DNA of 7,362 bases, taken from contig QKDJ01000313.1 in NCBI GenBank assembly GCA_003252145.1, forward strand, positions 1 through 7,362, written 5' to 3'. How positions within the stretch are numbered: the stretch's first letter is position 1; each line of letters begins with the position of its first letter. The notes beneath the pieces are model-generated. The model saw nothing but the letters and a program-made list of their open reading frames with translations. It was not told the DNA's origin and made no database searches. The position numbers and the translations under genes are program-made. Below, in pieces: positions 5,282-7,362 of this stretch. This DNA comes from Azovibrio restrictus. GTDB lineage: Bacteria; Pseudomonadota; Gammaproteobacteria; Burkholderiales; Rhodocyclaceae.

Positions 5282-6754
5282 TTAGGCTGCTTGCTTCTCG
5301 GCTGCTTGGTCCTTCTTGGCCCAAGGAGGAGTCAGCTTGGTCCAGCAAGGATTGTTCAGGGTCAGATCCATGTCCTTGGCGAAGATGGCGAAACCATCAA
5401 CACCGTGGTAAGGACCGGAGTAATCCCAAGAGTGCAGCTGACGGAAGGGCACGCCCATCTTGTGGAAGACGTACTTTTCCTTGATGCCGGAGCCGATCAG
5501 ATCGGGCTTGCAGGCCTTCACGAATTCTTCGAATTCGTAACCGGTCACATCGTCATAGATCAGGGTGGCGTCACCCATATCCTTGATGGTGCGATCGTAG
5601 TCATCGTTGTGGGCAAATTCGTAGCCGGTACCGACCACTTCCATGCCCAGATCTTCGTAAGCGCCAACCACGTGACGGGGACGCAGGCCGCCCACGTACA
5701 GCATGACCTTCTTGCCTTCCAGGCGAGGACGGTACTTGGCGATCACTTCGTTCATCATGGGGGTGTACTTGGCGATCACAGCCTCGGCACCAGCCTTGAT
5801 CTTGTCGTCGAAGAAGCTGGCGATCTTGCGCAGGGACTCGGCGATCTTGGTGGGGCCAAAGAAGTTGTACTCGAGCCATGGAATACCGTACTTCTCTTCC
5901 ATGTGGCGGGAGATGTAGTTCATGGAACGGTAGCAGTGCAGCAGGTTCAGCTTGGCCTTGGGGGTGTTTTCCATTTCGGCCAGGGTGCCGTCACCGGACC
6001 ACTGAGCGATCACGCGCAGACCCATTTCTTCCAGCAGGATGCGGGAAGCCCAGGCGTCACCACCGATGTTGTAGTCACCGAGGATGGCCACATCGTAGGG
6101 GGTGGTTTCGAAAGCCTGACCGTCACGGTTGGACAGGATGTAGTCGCGCACGGAGTCGTTGGCGATGTGGTGGCCCAGGGACTGGGACACGCCACGGAAG
6201 CCTTCGCAGCGCACGGGCACCACGGGCTTGTTCAGGGCGGCAGCAGCCTTCTTGGAGACGGCTTCGATGTCGTCACCGATCAGACCGATGGGGCACTCGG
6301 ACTGCACGGAGATACCCTTGTTCAGGGGGAACAGTTGTTCGATTTCTTCAATCAGCTTGGTCAGCTTCTTGTCGCCACCGAAAACGATGTCCTTTTCCTG
6401 GAAGTCGGAGGTGAAGTTCATTTCGCAGAATGCATCCACACCGGTGGTACCGACGTAGTAGTTACGACGGCCGGCGCGAGCATACTGACCGCAGCCGATG
6501 GGGCCGTGGGAGATGCTGATGATGTCCTTGATGGGACCCCAAACCACGCCCTTGGAACCGGCGTAGGCACAACCACGCATGGTCATAACGCCAGGGAGGG
6601 ACTTACGGTTGGAGGTAATGCACTTCTTCGAGGATTCCAACGTCTTGTCGTTGATCATCAGGTGCTTGGCCCGGTCCTTCTTGGCCTTTTCCGGATAAAC
6701 CTCGAGCACTTCGGCGATGAGAGCCTCGGTGTCTTCGCGAGTGAGCGCTGCCAT
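5282..6754 (-). CDS. nifD: Nitrogenase molybdenum-iron protein alpha chain
   Basis: The 490-residue product is the alpha subunit of dinitrogenase, which holds the FeMo-cofactor active site. Its length is close to A. vinelandii NifD (492). P-cluster ligands are C62 (RGCAYAG), C88 (GPIGCGQ) and C154 (SECPIG). Active-site residues V70, R96, Q191 and H195 (QSLGHH) are at exactly the A. vinelandii positions. FeMo-co ligands C274 (LLHCYRS) and H441 ([14 protein letters not shown]), together with R276 and R358 (GGLRPRH), lie one residue lower. These residues identify a molybdenum enzyme rather than VnfD or AnfD, and no VnfG/AnfG-type delta-subunit gene lies between nifD and nifK. The start follows AAAGGAAA at a suitable distance. 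The gene is 109 nt downstream of nifH. All key residues are intact, so the enzyme should be functional. Confidence 0.98.
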   Translation of the reverse strand: MAALTREDTEALIAEVLEVYPEKAKKDRAKHLMINDKTLESSKKCITSNRKSLPGVMTMRGCAYAGSKGVVWGPIKDIISISHGPIGCGQYARAGRRNYYVGTTGVDAFCEMNFTSDFQEKDIVFGGDKKLTKLIEEIEQLFPLNKGISVQSECPIGLIGDDIEAVSKKAAAALNKPVVPVRCEGFRGVSQSLGHHIANDSVRDYILSNRDGQAFETTPYDVAILGDYNIGGDAWASRILLEEMGLRVIAQWSGDGTLAEMENTPKAKLNLLHCYRSMNYISRHMEEKYGIPWLEYNFFGPTKIAESLRKIASFFDDKIKAGAEAVIAKYTPMMNEVIAKYRPRLEGKKVMLYVGGLRPRHVVGAYEDLGMEVVGTGYEFAHNDDYDRTIKDMGDATLIYDDVTGYEFEEFVKACKPDLIGSGIKEKYVFHKMGVPFRQLHSWDYSGPYHGVDGFAIFAKDMDLTLNNPCWTKLTPPWAKKDQAAEKQAA

Positions 6755-6832
6755 AATCTTTCCTTTCGTCGCGTCGACACTAATACGTGCCAGACGCTCA
6801 ATGGATCATGAGGTACTACAAACTTGCAGGGC

Positions 6833-6852
6833 GCTCCGGCCGAAGCCGGAGC
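6833..6852 (-). promoter_or_regulatory. C(UUCG)G tetraloop hairpin between nifH and nifD
   Basis: Arms 6833-6840 (gctccggc) and 6845-6852 (gccggagc) form a perfect 8-bp stem; the transcript loop is UUCG closed by C-G. It starts 11 nt after the nifH stop and is followed by GCCCTGCAAG, with no U-tract. A 3'-protecting hairpin here could help make nifH mRNA more abundant than nifDK. Differential stability of nifHDK message segments has been reported in other diazotrophs; its use here is inference. Confidence 0.75.
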
Positions 6853-6863
6853 TCAGGCCTTGA

Positions 6864-7362
<499 letters not shown>

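Noticed and set aside
3630..5285. A 551-codon open frame on the plus strand opposite nifK
   Set aside because: It is an antisense shadow of nifK caused by biased codon use in GC-rich DNA. The translation is low-complexity (rich in Gly, Val, His, Gln) with no recognisable motif, while nifK on the other strand is certain.
5282..6754. Possibility that these are vanadium or iron-only nitrogenase genes
   Set aside because: NifD carries the Mo-type active-site set (V70, R96, Q191, H195, R358) and no delta-subunit gene lies between nifD and nifK.
6770..6810. A TGGCACG sequence in the nifH-nifD spacer resembling the -24 part of a sigma-54 promoter
   Set aside because: The required GC of the -12 element is missing at the right distance (TG instead), and no NifA site (TGT-N10-ACA) was seen nearby. 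nifD is best explained by transcription from the nifH promoter.
5291..6811. A 506-codon open frame on the plus strand opposite nifD
   Set aside because: Same reason: a Val/Gly/His-rich antisense shadow fully overlapping an unquestioned nifD, with no family resemblance.

Overview
The window is part of a nitrogen-fixation (nif) gene cluster from a GC-rich proteobacterium. The near-complete match of NifH, NifD and NifK to the Azotobacter-type Mo-nitrogenase, plus the gene set around them, suggests a diazotrophic betaproteobacterium, perhaps in the Rhodocyclales (Azospira/Azoarcus/Dechloromonas type). That placement is inferred from remembered sequence style and was not searched.

Layout: all nif genes are on the minus strand, so transcription runs from high to low coordinates. 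It starts with the C-terminal half of nifH (cut by the right edge), then nifD, nifK, nifT, a small 2[4Fe-4S] ferredoxin, a nifY/nafY-type FeMo-co binding protein, an 87-residue protein of unknown function, an LRV-type [4Fe-4S] leucine-rich-repeat-variant protein, and a 322-residue protein of unknown function. The operon then meets a strong hairpin and, on the plus strand, the 3' end of a convergent GNAT acetyltransferase-like gene cut by the left edge. The nifH promoter lies outside the window. No convincing internal sigma-54 promoter was found.

How the parts work together: NifH (Fe protein) passes electrons to the NifDK (MoFe) protein. The ferredoxin is a plausible electron donor, either for NifH or for cofactor assembly. 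NifY probably holds FeMo-co or apo-NifDK during maturation. NifT is a small conserved companion of unknown role. The last four genes (nifY, the 87-aa gene, lrv, the 322-aa gene) overlap by 1, 14 and 3 bases (counts of shared positions), so they look translationally coupled. This is the least understood part of the window.

The most notable non-coding pattern is a hairpin 8 to 21 nt after the stop codon of nifH, nifD, nifK, the ferredoxin gene and the last gene. The nifH-nifD and nifD-nifK hairpins both carry the very stable C(UUCG)G tetraloop. They lack U-tracts and look like mRNA processing or stability elements rather than full terminators. No CRISPR array, tRNA, rRNA, insertion sequence or origin was seen. 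No gene-free stretch exceeds about 110 bases.
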